A DNA stretch of 64,000 bases. Origin: CBETVX01 sp965539935. GTDB taxonomy: Bacteria; Bacillota; Clostridia; Peptostreptococcales; Caminicellaceae. The DNA lies in the NCBI GenBank assembly GCA_965539935.1, contig CBETVX010000004.1, positions 15,290-79,289 on the forward strand, read 5' to 3'. Positions 44,839 to 54,172 of this stretch are shown here, one piece after another. How positions within the stretch are numbered: the first letter of the stretch is position 1; each line of letters begins with the position of its first letter. The notes beneath the pieces are model-generated. The model did not search any database and was not told where the DNA came from. It saw only the letters and a list, made by a program, of their open reading frames with translations. The position numbers were made by a program, and so were the translations under genes.

Positions 44839-45048
44839 TTATTCTAAAGGGTCATATCCACCAGGATGAAAGGGATGACATCTTAATATTCTTAATATTG
44901 ATAGTTTAACTCCTTTTAAAGGTCCATATTTTTCTATAGCTTCTAATGCATATTGGGAACATGTAGGATAAAATCTACAGCAGCTTTTCTTTAGGGGAGA
45001 AATATACTTTCTATATCCCTTTATCATAAAAATCAGAAATTTCTTCAC
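44839..45048 (-). CDS. yidD: Membrane protein insertion efficiency factor YidD
   Basis: A 69-residue protein with the family core KGYRKYISPLKKSCCRFYPTCSQYALEAIEKYGPLKG and the RILRCHPFHPGGYDPL tail, including three conserved cysteines. It lies 9 bp after rnpA. Confidence 0.96.
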   Translation of the reverse strand: MKKFLIFMIKGYRKYISPLKKSCCRFYPTCSQYALEAIEKYGPLKGVKLSILRILRCHPFHPGGYDPLE

Positions 45049-45057
45049 AATAACACC

Positions 45058-45396
45058 CTACTTTGTATTCATAATACCTGCTCTTTTCATAGCCTTTTTA
45101 ACTGATTCTTCAACCTCCCAAAAAGAAGCATCTTTAATTGCAGCTCTAGCAATAAAAACTATATCGTATCCTTTTTTTACATCATTATTTTTTCTAAAAC
45201 TTTCCTTCATTAATCGCCTAGCCCTATTTCTAATTACGCTTTTTCCTACTTTCTTACTTGCAGTAAAACCTACTCTAGTAAAATCCTCATTATTCTTGCA
45301 AGCATATATTACTACATACTTATGGGCGAAGGAGCGTCCCCTTTTATAAACCTTTATAAAATCAACATTTTTTCTTAGTCTAATTATCTCTGACAT
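45058..45396 (-). CDS. rnpA: Ribonuclease P protein component
   Basis: The protein subunit of RNase P, which trims tRNA 5' leaders. 112 residues with LRKNVDFIKVYKRGRSFAHKYVVIYA, FTASKKVGKSVIRNRARRLMKESFR (the RNR motif) and GYDIVFIARAAIKDASF. It follows rpmH as in nearly all bacteria. Confidence 0.97.
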   Translation of the reverse strand: MSEIIRLRKNVDFIKVYKRGRSFAHKYVVIYACKNNEDFTRVGFTASKKVGKSVIRNRARRLMKESFRKNNDVKKGYDIVFIARAAIKDASFWEVEESVKKAMKRAGIMNTK

Positions 45397-45435
45397 AGGA
45401 TGACTCTTCCTCCAATAAATCTCCTTAATTGCAGA

Positions 45436-45458
45436 AAAAGGCCACTTTTAGCGGCCTT
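45436..45458 (-). terminator. Hairpin between rpmH and rnpA
   Basis: AAGGCC pairs with GGCCTT (with further GC closure), followed on the minus strand by TTTTTCT. It starts inside the rpmH stop codon and probably reduces transcription of rnpA relative to rpmH. Confidence 0.8.
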
Positions 45459-45591
45459 AATAAGACAATCTCTTTCTACCTTTTCTTCTACGTCTCTTTA
45501 AAACATTTCTACCTGACTTAGTTTTCATTCTTTTTCTAAAACCATGTTCTTTCTTTCTTTGTCTCTTCTTAGGCTGATAAGTTCTTTTCAA
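45457..45591 (-). CDS. rpmH: 50S ribosomal protein L34
   Basis: A 44-residue basic protein: it begins KRTYQPKKRQRKKEHGF, continues RKRMKTKSGRNVLKRRR and ends RKRLSY. The start is TTG 45591, 6 bp after GGAGGTG; no ATG is available in frame. It lies adjacent to the replication origin. Confidence 0.96.
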   Translation of the reverse strand: MKRTYQPKKRQRKKEHGFRKRMKTKSGRNVLKRRRRKGRKRLSY

Positions 45592-46166
45592 TCAAAACAC
45601 CTCCTCCAATGAATCCAGTATCTTTATATCAATATCTTATTATCATTTTCACAAAGTCTGCTAAATAATTATACCTTTATATGTCTTTTATGTCAAGGTA
45701 TTTCTATACTTCTAATTTCTTAAATTGCAATGCTTATTTAGTGAAAATAAATACTGTGTACAAAAGATATCAACAGAAAATATAATTGTGGATAATTTTT
45801 TTATTTGATTGAAAACAAATTATATATTTGATATGATAAATTAAAAGCTGTTAATAAGTGGATAACTATTAAACAAGGTGTTATTTATACACAATCTGTG
45901 GATAAAACTGTGTATAACTTAAAGTTATTTAACAAATTCCTACTGAAATCCTCATTTTACTTAATTATATCTGTTTATAAATTTACATTAGCATTTGTGT
46001 ATACTGTTAATTTTTTAATTACTTTTTCGTGTTATCTTAAAATATCCACAAAAAAAATTTTTTTGATTTTTTATTTTATATTATTAAACTTTGTATATAT
46101 TATTAACAATTTATGTGGATTTATTGTTAATAATTGAAAAAATATATAGATTCGGGAGGAAAATAT
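45592..46166. other. Origin of replication, dnaA-upstream box cluster
   Basis: A gene-free region between rpmH and dnaA. DnaA-box-like nonamers: TGTGGATAA at 45787 and 45897 (consensus, reverse), AGTGGATAA at 45857, TTATACACA at 45885 and TGTGTATAA at 45909. Beyond them is a strongly AT-rich stretch (45960-46140) that includes a TATCCACA at about 46044. The arrangement matches the incC-type part of a bipartite Firmicutes origin; it should also hold the promoters of dnaA and rpmH. Confidence 0.92.
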
Positions 46167-47501
46167 ATGTCTATTAACCTGCCAGAAGTTTGGGACAAAA
46201 CATTAAACCTAATAAAAACAGAATTATCAGAGGTTAGTTATAATACCTGGTTAAAATGTCTAGATCCTATAGTTATAAAGGGTAATACTATTTTTCTTGG
46301 AGTTCCAAATGAATTTAATAAAGGAATAATAGAAACAAGATATCTTTCCTTAATAAAAAATGGTATAAAACAAATAACTAATAGGGATTTTAATTTTGAA
46401 CTCATAGTTCCAGGAAATGAAAAATTTAGTAATCTAACTAGTAATGACGAAGTCAAAGATACTAATCATTTTGAAGCTCCAAATCTAAATCCTAAATACG
46501 TATTTGATACATTTGTAATAGGTAATAGTAATAGATTTGCCCATGCCGCTTGTCTAGCAGTTGCAGAGACCCCTGCCAAAGCCTATAATCCTCTATTTAT
46601 ATATGGTGGCGTTGGACTTGGTAAAACCCACTTAATGCACGCTATCGGCCATTATATTTTAAATCAAAATCCTAATACTAAGGTGGTATATGTTACTTCA
46701 GAAAAATTTACAAATGAGCTAATTAACTCTATAAAAGACGATAAAAATGTAGAATTTAGAAATAAATATAGAACAGTTGATGTACTTCTTATAGATGATA
46801 TTCAGTTTATAGCTGGTAAGGAAAGAACACAGGAAGAATTTTTCCATACATTTAACACACTATATGAAGCTAATAAACAGTTAATCATATCAAGCGATAG
46901 ACCTCCAAAGGAAATACCTACATTAGAAGATAGATTAAGATCTAGATTTGAATGGGGCCTAATAACAGACATACAAGCTCCTGACTTTGAAACTAGAATA
47001 GCAATACTTCGAAAAAAAGCAGAAATGGAAAATATGAATATAAATAATGAAGTATTACATTTTATAGCTAAAAAAATCAAATCTAATATTAGGGAATTAG
47101 AAGGAGCTTTAATTAGAATAGCTGCATATTCATCCCTAACTAATAAAGAAATAACTGTAGATTTAGCAAATGAAGCTTTAAAGGATATTATTTCTTCATC
47201 TAAACCAAAACAAATAACTGTTCCATATATAAAAGACGTAGTAGCTCAACATTATAATATAAAAGTAGAAGACCTTGATTCTAAAAGAAGAACTAGATCT
47301 ATTACTTATCCTAGACAAATAGCAATGTATCTTTCAAGGGAACTTACAGACCTTTCTTTACCAAAAATAGGTGAAGAATTTGGTGGCAGGGACCATACTA
47401 CAGTAATTCATGCTTACGATAAGATTAGTCAAGATATAAAATCTAACAATGATTTTAAGATAAGAATCGAAAAGATTATTAAAGAAATACAAGGAGAATA
47501 A
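46167..47501 (+). CDS. dnaA: Chromosomal replication initiator protein
   Basis: Binds DnaA boxes and melts oriC. 444 residues: domain I (LPEVWDKTLNLIKTELSEVSYNTWL), a linker, AAA+ domain III with NPLFIYGGVGLGKTHLMHAIG, the VLLIDDIQFIAGKERTQEEFFHTFN Walker B region and SSDRPPKEI, and domain IV helix-turn-helix with the DnaA signature GGRDHTTVIHAYDKI. ATG 46167 follows GGGAGGA by 6 bp; upstream in-frame codons lack a site. Confidence 0.98.
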   Translation: MSINLPEVWDKTLNLIKTELSEVSYNTWLKCLDPIVIKGNTIFLGVPNEFNKGIIETRYLSLIKNGIKQITNRDFNFELIVPGNEKFSNLTSNDEVKDTNHFEAPNLNPKYVFDTFVIGNSNRFAHAACLAVAETPAKAYNPLFIYGGVGLGKTHLMHAIGHYILNQNPNTKVVYVTSEKFTNELINSIKDDKNVEFRNKYRTVDVLLIDDIQFIAGKERTQEEFFHTFNTLYEANKQLIISSDRPPKEIPTLEDRLRSRFEWGLITDIQAPDFETRIAILRKKAEMENMNINNEVLHFIAKKIKSNIRELEGALIRIAAYSSLTNKEITVDLANEALKDIISSSKPKQITVPYIKDVVAQHYNIKVEDLDSKRRTRSITYPRQIAMYLSRELTDLSLPKIGEEFGGRDHTTVIHAYDKISQDIKSNNDFKIRIEKIIKEIQGE

Positions 47502-47750
47502 TCAACATATTTTTGTTTATAAATCCTTAATAAAATGTGAATAAAAATAGAATAATTATTTTCTATTTTTTTGTGGATAAAATTCATAGTTAATCACTTT
47601 TATTAACATATATATCTACAGCCATAAACAATGATATTTCACTAATATTTTGCCTTATCCACATATTAACCGTGCCTACTACTATTACTACTTTAATTAT
47701 ATATTTTATTTATTTTAAAATATCATCCCTCAAAAAGGAGGTTATCCACA
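47502..47750. other. Origin unwinding region (dnaA-dnaN) with DnaA-trio repeats
   Basis: DnaA boxes TGTGGATAA (47572-47580), TTATCCACA (47655-47663) and TTATCCACA (47742-47750). After the second box there is a GC-rich spacer (ccgtgcc), then six consecutive triplets CTA-CTA-CTA-TTA-CTA-CTT (47676-47693), then an AT-only tract. This order is that of the basal unwinding system described in Bacillus (box, GC spacer, DnaA-trios, AT-rich DUE). The last box lies between the dnaN ribosome site and its ATG. Confidence 0.88.
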
Positions 47751-48854
47751 ATGAAAATCATTTGTTCTCAAAAAAATTTATCTAATGCAGTAAATATTGT
47801 TCAAAAAGCTGTTTCTACAAAAACTACTTTACCTATATTAAAAGGTATATTACTTGAAGCCAAAAATGGGAACTTAAAATTAGTTGGTAATGATTTAGAT
47901 ATAGGTATTGAAAATCACTTTAAAACCGATGTAATTAGAGAAGGATCTATAGTAATATCATCTAAAATATTTACAGATATTGTACGTAAACTTCCAAGCG
48001 CAGATATAGAAATAGAAGTTGATGATGATAATAATGTTTATATAAGATGTGAAAATTCTGATTTTAAATTAGTGGGGCAGCCAGCAGAAGAATTTCCAGA
48101 TCTTCCCTATGTAGAGGAATATAATACCTATAGCATAGATCAAGATCTTCTTAGAAATATGATAAGACAAACTATATTTGCAGCATCTCAAGATGAAACA
48201 AGACCTATATTAACTGGTTCTTTAATTGAGATAGTAAATAATGAAATATCCATGGTGGCCATAGATGGATATAGATTAGCACTTAGAAAGGCATATATAG
48301 ATAGTAGTGTTGATAATAAGGCTGTAATTCCAAGTAAAACCTTAAGTGAAGTTAATAGAATCCTTGGAAATGAATCTGAAGGAACTATTAATATTTCATT
48401 TACTGATAAACATATACTATTTAGTTTAGATGAAACTAAAATAGTATCTAGATTACTTGAAGGAGAGTTTATTAATTATAAACAGATAATACCTAGAGAA
48501 AATGAATCAAAAGCTAAAGTAAAAACTAAGGATTTTTTAGATAGTATAGAAAGAGCTTCACTACTAGCAAAAGAAGGAAAAAATAATTTAATTAAATTGT
48601 CTATTAAAGATGATATTATGAGTATAAGTTCTAATGTAGAAATTGGTAGTGTTAAAGAAGATGTTAGAATAGAACTTGAAGGTAATGATTTAGATATAGG
48701 TTTTAACTCTAAATATTTGATTGAAGCACTTAAAGTTATTGATAGTGAGGAAATTGATATGGAGTTTACCACAAGTGTAAGTCCATGTGTTATAAGACCT
48801 TCCGATAATGACAATTATACCTATTTAGTACTACCAGTTAGATTATCAAAATAA
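47751..48854 (+). CDS. dnaN: DNA polymerase III beta sliding clamp
   Basis: A ring-shaped processivity clamp. 367 residues in three repeated clamp folds, with MKIICSQKNLSNAVNIVQKAVSTKTTLPILKGILLEA, VGNDLDIGI, AASQDETRPILTGSLIEI, AIDGYRLALRKA and the C-terminal YTYLVLPVRL pocket. AAAAAGGAGG precedes the ATG by 10 bp, with a DnaA box between. Confidence 0.98.
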   Translation: MKIICSQKNLSNAVNIVQKAVSTKTTLPILKGILLEAKNGNLKLVGNDLDIGIENHFKTDVIREGSIVISSKIFTDIVRKLPSADIEIEVDDDNNVYIRCENSDFKLVGQPAEEFPDLPYVEEYNTYSIDQDLLRNMIRQTIFAASQDETRPILTGSLIEIVNNEISMVAIDGYRLALRKAYIDSSVDNKAVIPSKTLSEVNRILGNESEGTINISFTDKHILFSLDETKIVSRLLEGEFINYKQIIPRENESKAKVKTKDFLDSIERASLLAKEGKNNLIKLSIKDDIMSISSNVEIGSVKEDVRIELEGNDLDIGFNSKYLIEALKVIDSEEIDMEFTTSVSPCVIRPSDNDNYTYLVLPVRLSK

Positions 48855-48863
48855 GGAATATAA

Positions 48864-48899
48864 AAAATAGTCCTTTCTAGGGAGAGGACTATTTTTTTA
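48864..48899 (+). terminator. Terminator after dnaN
   Basis: AATAGTCCT pairs with AGGACTATT, followed by TTTTTTAT. Confidence 0.9.
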
Positions 48900-48966
48900 T
48901 CTAAATGGTAAAAATCTAAATAAAGTGTTAATATTAACTTAGGAAATAAATAGGGAGGTAAGTTTC

Positions 48967-49179
48967 GTGGAAAATATTTATATAAATACTGAATATATAA
49001 AATTAGACCAGTTATTAAAATACGCCAATATAGTAAGTACAGGTGGAGAAGCCAAAATAATAATACAAGATGGAGAAGTTAAGCTTAATGATGAAGTGGT
49101 TCTTCAGAGAGGAAAGAAGATAAGAGATGGAGATATAATTGAGGTGAGAAATAAAAAATTACAGATAAAGAAGAAGTGA
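48967..49179 (+). CDS. yaaA: S4-domain protein YaaA (RlbA)
   Basis: A 70-residue S4-like RNA-binding protein, always between dnaN and recF in Firmicutes. Core: IKLDQLLKYANIVSTGGEAKIIIQDGEVKLNDEVVLQRGKKIRDGDIIEV. The start is GTG 48967 with GGGAGG about 8 bp upstream. Family evidence suggests a role in ribosome assembly. Confidence 0.95.
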   Translation: MENIYINTEYIKLDQLLKYANIVSTGGEAKIIIQDGEVKLNDEVVLQRGKKIRDGDIIEVRNKKLQIKKK

Positions 49180-49270
49180 TTTAATATACTCATTTAATAT
49201 ATATCTAAAATTTGATATAATAAAAAAATGGGTTAATTATACTAATTTTAAAATTTCTGAGGTGCTATTA

Positions 49271-50392
49271 GTGTATATTGATAATTTGAAGCTCATAAAT
49301 TTCAGGAATTATAATGAATTGGAGCTAAAATTACACGATAAGTTAAATATATTTATTGGTAATAATGCCCAAGGAAAAACTAATATAATAGAATCAATTT
49401 ATCTAACAGGATTTGGAAAATCCTTTAGAACTAATAAAGATAAAGATTTAATTAAAATAGATAGACAAAAGGCCTATGTAAAAATACAAGGAAAAAAAAG
49501 ATATGGGGATATATCAATTGAATTTAGAATTTGGAATAATAAAAAGAAAGAAATAAAAGTCAATGGAATGAGTATAACTAAGCTTTCAGATATATTAGGA
49601 AATATAAATGTGGTGGTTTTCTCACCAGAAGACTTAAAACTTATTAAAGAAGGTCCTTCCGAAAGAAGAAGATTTATAGATAGAGAAATTTCCCATATAA
49701 ATAAAAGATACTATCATAATCTAATCTCTTATAATAAGGTTCTTTACCAAAGAAATAATTTACTAAAAAAAATAGCTTACAATAGAAAATACATTCAAAC
49801 CATAGATATATGGGATGAAAAACTCATGGAATATGGTATTGAAGTGATATTAAAAAGAAGAACATTTATAAACAAAATAAATTCCCTTAGTAGATTAATG
49901 CATAGAAAGATAACAAATGGAAAAGAAGAACTTGAAGTTCGATATCTAGATAATTTAAAACTTGAAAATAAAGATGACCGTAATGAAATCCATAATAAAT
50001 ATAAGAAAAAACTACAAGAAAAACTTGAAAAGGATATTGAAAGAGGTTATACATCTATAGGCCCCCACAAAGACGATCTTGGACTTTATGTAAATGATAG
50101 GGATATAAGGATCTTTGGGTCTCAAGGTCAACAAAGAACTACAGCCTTGTCCCTAAAATTATCAGAGATAGAAATTGCAAAGGGAGAAACGGGAGAGTAT
50201 CCAATACTCTTACTTGATGATGTGATGTCAGAGCTTGATATAGATAGACAAAAACTCTTAATACAAAGTTTAAGAAATGTACAAACTTTCATAACGACAA
50301 CAGATATTCCAGATGCAATGATGTCTTTAGTTAAAGAAGGTTATATTTTTAATATATCTAATGGAAAGGTTACAAAGGCAGGAGGTAATTAG
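49271..50392 (+). CDS. recF: DNA replication and repair protein RecF
   Basis: SMC-like ATPase that helps load RecA at gaps. About 373 residues with YIDNLKLINFRNYNELEL, Walker A FIGNNAQGKTNIIES, SPEDLKLIKEGPSERRRFIDREI, the ABC signature FGSQGQQRTTALSLKLSE and Walker B PILLLDDVMSELD. GTG 49271 is the start (GAGGTG 6 bp upstream). It ends at the base before gyrB begins. Confidence 0.97.
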   Translation: MYIDNLKLINFRNYNELELKLHDKLNIFIGNNAQGKTNIIESIYLTGFGKSFRTNKDKDLIKIDRQKAYVKIQGKKRYGDISIEFRIWNNKKKEIKVNGMSITKLSDILGNINVVVFSPEDLKLIKEGPSERRRFIDREISHINKRYYHNLISYNKVLYQRNNLLKKIAYNRKYIQTIDIWDEKLMEYGIEVILKRRTFINKINSLSRLMHRKITNGKEELEVRYLDNLKLENKDDRNEIHNKYKKKLQEKLEKDIERGYTSIGPHKDDLGLYVNDRDIRIFGSQGQQRTTALSLKLSEIEIAKGETGEYPILLLDDVMSELDIDRQKLLIQSLRNVQTFITTTDIPDAMMSLVKEGYIFNISNGKVTKAGGN

Positions 50393-52306
50393 ATGGCAGA
50401 AAGAATAAGTGGAGAATATAATGCCCAGCAAATACAAGTACTAGAAGGTCTTGAACCTGTTAGAAAAAGACCAGGTATGTATATCGGTTCTACTGGCCCA
50501 AAGGGATTACATCATCTAGTGGAAGAAATAGTTGATAATAGTATAGATGAAGCTTTAGCAGGATATTGTGAAAATATCCATATTGTTATCCATAAGGATA
50601 ATTCAATAAGTGTATCAGATGATGGAAGAGGTATGCCTGTAGATGAACATCCCAAGATAAAAAAACCAGCAGTAGAAGTTATACATACTGTACTTCACGC
50701 CGGTGGTAAATTTGGCGGTGGAGGATATAAGGTATCTGGAGGACTTCATGGTGTAGGTGCTTCAGTTGTTAATGCACTATCTGAGTGGTTTGAAGTAGAA
50801 GTTAAGAGAAATGGAAAGGTATATAGGCAGAGATACGAAAGAGGAAAAACAGTAACAGAACTTAAGGTAATAGGGGAAACCAATAAAACTGGTTCAAAAA
50901 GTACATTTAAGCCTGATGCAGAAATATTTGAAGAAACAGTATTTAAATTTGAAACATTAGAACATAGATTAAGAGAACTAGCCTTTTTAAACAAAGGTAT
51001 AAAAATAATATTAGAAGATGAAAGAGAAGATAAGGAGAAAAAAGTAGTTTTCCACTATGAAGGTGGTATTAAAGAATTTGTAAAACACTTAAATAAAAAT
51101 AGAGACCCAATTCATAAAATTATAATATACAATGAAGCCCAGAAGGATGGAGCAGTAGTTGAATTATCACTACAGTACACAGATGGTTATTCCGAAAATA
51201 TATTTACCTTTGCAAATAATATAAATACCCATGAAGGGGGAACCCATTTAAGTGGATTTAAAAGTGCTTTAACTAGGGTCGTTAATGATTATGCAAGAAA
51301 GAATGGTTTTCTAAAGGAAAAGGATGATAATCTCCAAGGTGAGGATATAAGGGAAGGATTAACAGCTATTATATCGGTAAAAATTCAAGAACCTCAATTT
51401 GAAGGTCAAACTAAGACTAAACTGGGTAATAGTGAATTAAGGGGTATTACAGAGGCAATAACAGCTGAAACCATACAAAATTTCCTAGAGATAAATCCAA
51501 ATGAAGCCAAGATAATTATAGAAAAATGTTTAAGAGCAGCAAGAGCAAGGGAAGCAGCTAGAAAGGCAAGGGAGCTTACAAGAAGAAAGGGAGCCTTAGA
51601 TAACTTAACTCTTCCAGGTAAGCTGGCTGATTGTTCTGAAAGGGACCCTTCAAAGAGTGAAATCTTCTTAGTAGAGGGTGATTCTGCAGGGGGATCAGCT
51701 AAACAAGGAAGGGATAGAAATACTCAAGCTATACTTCCTTTAAGAGGTAAAATAATGAATGTTGAGAAGGCAAGCTTTGTAAAAATATTAAACTATAATG
51801 AAATAAGGGCAATGATAACTGCATTTGGTTGTGGTATTGGTGATGAATTTGATATAAGTAAACTAAGATATCATAAAATAGTTATAATGACCGATGCTGA
51901 TGTAGATGGTGCTCATATTAGAACACTACTTCTTACATTCTTCTTTAGATATATGAGACCCTTAATAGAAGATGGATACGTTTATATAGCTCAGCCTCCA
52001 CTTTATAAAGTGAAAAAGGGTAGAGCAGAACATTATGTATATTCCGATAGAGAATTAGAAGAATTATTAAATGAAATCGGTAGAAAGGGAGTTACCCTTC
52101 AAAGATACAAAGGTCTTGGAGAGATGAATCCTGAACAGCTTTGGGATACGACAATGGACCCAGAAAGTAGAACCATAATACAAGTAACCATAGAAGATGC
52201 AATAATGGCCGACGAAGTATTTACTACCCTTATGGGAGATAAAGTAAAGCCAAGAAGAGAATTCATAGAAGCAAATGCAAGATATGTAAGTAATCTAGAT
52301 ATATAA
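50393..52306 (+). CDS. gyrB: DNA gyrase subunit B
   Basis: ATPase subunit of gyrase. 637 residues: GHKL ATPase domain (EIVDNSIDEALAGYCENI, DDGRGMPVD, GGLHGVGASVVNALS, QTKTKLGNSE), the TOPRIM domain (EIFLVEGDSAGGSAKQGRDRNTQAILPLRGKIMNVEKA, MTDADVDGAHIRTLLLTFF) and the C-terminal QRYKGLGEMNPEQLWDTTMDP. It directly abuts recF. gyrA, usually next, does not follow, and there is a strong terminator after gyrB. Confidence 0.98.
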   Translation: MAERISGEYNAQQIQVLEGLEPVRKRPGMYIGSTGPKGLHHLVEEIVDNSIDEALAGYCENIHIVIHKDNSISVSDDGRGMPVDEHPKIKKPAVEVIHTVLHAGGKFGGGGYKVSGGLHGVGASVVNALSEWFEVEVKRNGKVYRQRYERGKTVTELKVIGETNKTGSKSTFKPDAEIFEETVFKFETLEHRLRELAFLNKGIKIILEDEREDKEKKVVFHYEGGIKEFVKHLNKNRDPIHKIIIYNEAQKDGAVVELSLQYTDGYSENIFTFANNINTHEGGTHLSGFKSALTRVVNDYARKNGFLKEKDDNLQGEDIREGLTAIISVKIQEPQFEGQTKTKLGNSELRGITEAITAETIQNFLEINPNEAKIIIEKCLRAARAREAARKARELTRRKGALDNLTLPGKLADCSERDPSKSEIFLVEGDSAGGSAKQGRDRNTQAILPLRGKIMNVEKASFVKILNYNEIRAMITAFGCGIGDEFDISKLRYHKIVIMTDADVDGAHIRTLLLTFFFRYMRPLIEDGYVYIAQPPLYKVKKGRAEHYVYSDRELEELLNEIGRKGVTLQRYKGLGEMNPEQLWDTTMDPESRTIIQVTIEDAIMADEVFTTLMGDKVKPRREFIEANARYVSNLDI

Positions 52307-52316
52307 ACAATAGTTT

Positions 52317-52352
52317 AAAAAGTCTTTCTATAATTTTGTAGAAAGACTTTTT
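52317..52352 (+). terminator. Strong terminator after gyrB
   Basis: AAAAGTCTTTCTA pairs over 13 bp with TAGAAAGACTTTT, followed by more T. It ends the dnaA-gyrB gene string. Confidence 0.95.
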
Positions 52353-52388
52353 AATTTGAAAATTTATGCTAATTTTCTAAAAAATTAA

Positions 52389-52447
52389 TTGACAAATGAA
52401 ATGAATAGTTATATTCTGTATATAGATACATTTATATATATCTATAT
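52389..52447 (+). promoter_or_regulatory. Promoter and candidate ArsR operator of the ars operon
   Basis: TTGACA (52389-52394), 17 bp, TATTCT (52412-52417). Just after it is the inverted repeat ATATAGATA (52420-52428) / TATCTATAT (52439-52447), overlapping the likely transcription start, where an ArsR dimer would block initiation. Confidence 0.7.
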
Positions 52448-52537
52448 AATTAAAAATATCATCAGCATAATAATAAAGAGTTATAAGCAATAAATCCATA
52501 GCAAAAGATTGGAAAAAATATTTATGGAGTGATTTTT

Positions 52538-52861
52538 ATGGAAAAACAAATAGAAATATTTAAGGCACTATCAGATAAAAACAGGTTATTAATAATAGAC
52601 ATGCTTTCCTGTGGCGAACTATGTGGCTGCGATATTATTGAAGGACTTAATTTGACTCAGCCTACAGTATCTCATCATATGAAAGTGCTTCAGCATGCAA
52701 ATTTAGTAAATTCAGTAAAAGATGGCAAATGGACAATATATACACTTAATAAAGATATATTTAAAGAAATATGTGAATTTATCAATAATATATCTTCATA
52801 TAAGGATGAATGCATATGTAAAACATGTAATAATTGTTCAAATAACTGTACCAAAGTATAA
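52538..52861 (+). CDS. arsR: ArsR-family metalloid-responsive repressor
   Basis: A 107-residue winged-helix repressor: KALSDKNRLLIIDMLSCGELCGCDIIEGLNLTQPTVSHHMKVLQHANLVNSVKDGKWTIYTLN. The CGELCGCD cysteines in the recognition-helix region match the As(III)-sensing ELCVCD-type site. The C-terminus has five more cysteines (ECICKTCNNCSNNC). ATG 52538 has GGAGTG 6 bp upstream. It is the first gene of arsR-arsD-arsA1-arsA2. Confidence 0.9.
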   Translation: MEKQIEIFKALSDKNRLLIIDMLSCGELCGCDIIEGLNLTQPTVSHHMKVLQHANLVNSVKDGKWTIYTLNKDIFKEICEFINNISSYKDECICKTCNNCSNNCTKV

Positions 52862-52972
52862 TTTATGGCATCACAATAAAATAATTATATCAAATTTAAT
52901 TTTAGTCTCAAAGGCTAAGTATTAAGAATAGTATATGATTAAAATTAAATATAATAAAGAAAGGATGATAAA

Positions 52973-53272
52973 ATGAAAATTCAAATTTATGACCCACCAA
53001 TGTGTTGTTCTACAGGAGTTTGTGGTCCAAGTGTAGACGAAAAATTAGTAAAATTAAATGAAAATTTAGAGCATTTAAAGAAAAAATATCCAGAAGTTAT
53101 AGTTGAAAGATATATGATAAATCAACAACCCCTTAAGTTCAGGGAAAACGATTCTGTGTATAATTTAATCAAAGAAAAGGGAAAGGATGTACTACCTATT
53201 ACAACAGTTAATGGAAAAGTTATTAGACATAGTCAATATCCAACTTTAGAAGAAATTGAAGAAAATTTATAA
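52973..53272 (+). CDS. arsD: Arsenical metallochaperone ArsD
   Basis: Delivers As(III)/Sb(III) to ArsA and weakly represses the operon. 99 residues with the N-terminal DPPMCCSTGVCGPSVDEKL; Cys11, Cys12 and Cys17 match the three essential cysteines Cys12, Cys13 and Cys18 of the E. coli protein. The C-terminal cysteine pairs of some ArsD proteins are absent, so this is the short form. It is 4 bp from the region of the arsA1 ribosome site. Confidence 0.95.
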   Translation: MKIQIYDPPMCCSTGVCGPSVDEKLVKLNENLEHLKKKYPEVIVERYMINQQPLKFRENDSVYNLIKEKGKDVLPITTVNGKVIRHSQYPTLEEIEENL

Positions 53273-53284
53273 GAGGTGAATGTG

Positions 53285-54172
53285 ATGGAAACTAAATTTA
53301 TACTTTTTTCTGGCAAAGGTGGTGTTGGAAAAACATCTATGGCATCCACAACTGCAGTCCATTATGCAGAGAAAGGTAAGAAGACCTTGATTGTTACAAC
53401 TGACCCTGCTGCAAATTTATCTGATGTATTTGAACAAGAAATTGGACATAGAATTACTAAGATTGATGGAATAAATAATCTTTATGCTATGGAAATAGAT
53501 CCTGATAAGGCCACAGATGAATATAAAGAGAGATCCCTTGCTCCTATGAGGGAATTATTTGATGAAGATTTAATTAAGGTAGCTGAAGAGCAGTTAAGTG
53601 GACCTTGTACAGAAGAAATAGCTGCCTTTGATAAATTTATAGACTTTATGGATAATGATGAGTATGAAGTTATCATTTTCGATACTGCCCCTACAGGCCA
53701 TACTATTCGCCTATTAGAACTACCAGTAGATTGGAGTAAACATATAGAAGAAAGTTCAAAGGGAAGTGGGCAGACCTGTATGGGTCCTGTAGCAATAATA
53801 CAAGATAGTAAGAAAAAGTATGACGATGCTATTGCTAAATTAAGGGACGCTAATAGAACTGATTTCATCTTTGTTATGCAGCCAGAAGAAACTTCATTGG
53901 CAGAGACTCAAAGGTCATCAAAGGATCTTAACGAAATAGGCATTAAAACAACAAAGGTTATTGTAAATGGTTTAATTCCAGAGGAGGAAACTGTGGTACC
54001 CTTCTTTAAAGGAAAATATAATCGTCAACAAAAAGTCCTCCTAAAAGCTAAAGAAGCCTTTAGTAAGATACCTATTAAAACTATGGAGCTATTTGATTCT
54101 GAATTAAAGGGTGTAGATATGTTTAGAAAAAGTGCAGAAAAGCTTTTTGGAGGGAGAGATAGCAATGAATAA
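53285..54172 (+). CDS. arsA: ArsA ATPase, first half-size subunit
   Basis: Arsenite-stimulated ATPase that energises an arsenite efflux pump. About 295 residues, half of classic ArsA (two fused halves). It has the P-loop SGKGGVGKTSMA, the switch-like FDTAPTGHTIRLLELP and the metalloid cysteines in SGPCTEEIAAFDKF and SGQTCMGPVAI (equivalents of Cys113 and Cys172). ATG 53285 is the likely start (GAGGTG upstream). The end overlaps arsA2 by 8 bp. Confidence 0.93.
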   Translation: METKFILFSGKGGVGKTSMASTTAVHYAEKGKKTLIVTTDPAANLSDVFEQEIGHRITKIDGINNLYAMEIDPDKATDEYKERSLAPMRELFDEDLIKVAEEQLSGPCTEEIAAFDKFIDFMDNDEYEVIIFDTAPTGHTIRLLELPVDWSKHIEESSKGSGQTCMGPVAIIQDSKKKYDDAIAKLRDANRTDFIFVMQPEETSLAETQRSSKDLNEIGIKTTKVIVNGLIPEEETVVPFFKGKYNRQQKVLLKAKEAFSKIPIKTMELFDSELKGVDMFRKSAEKLFGGRDSNE

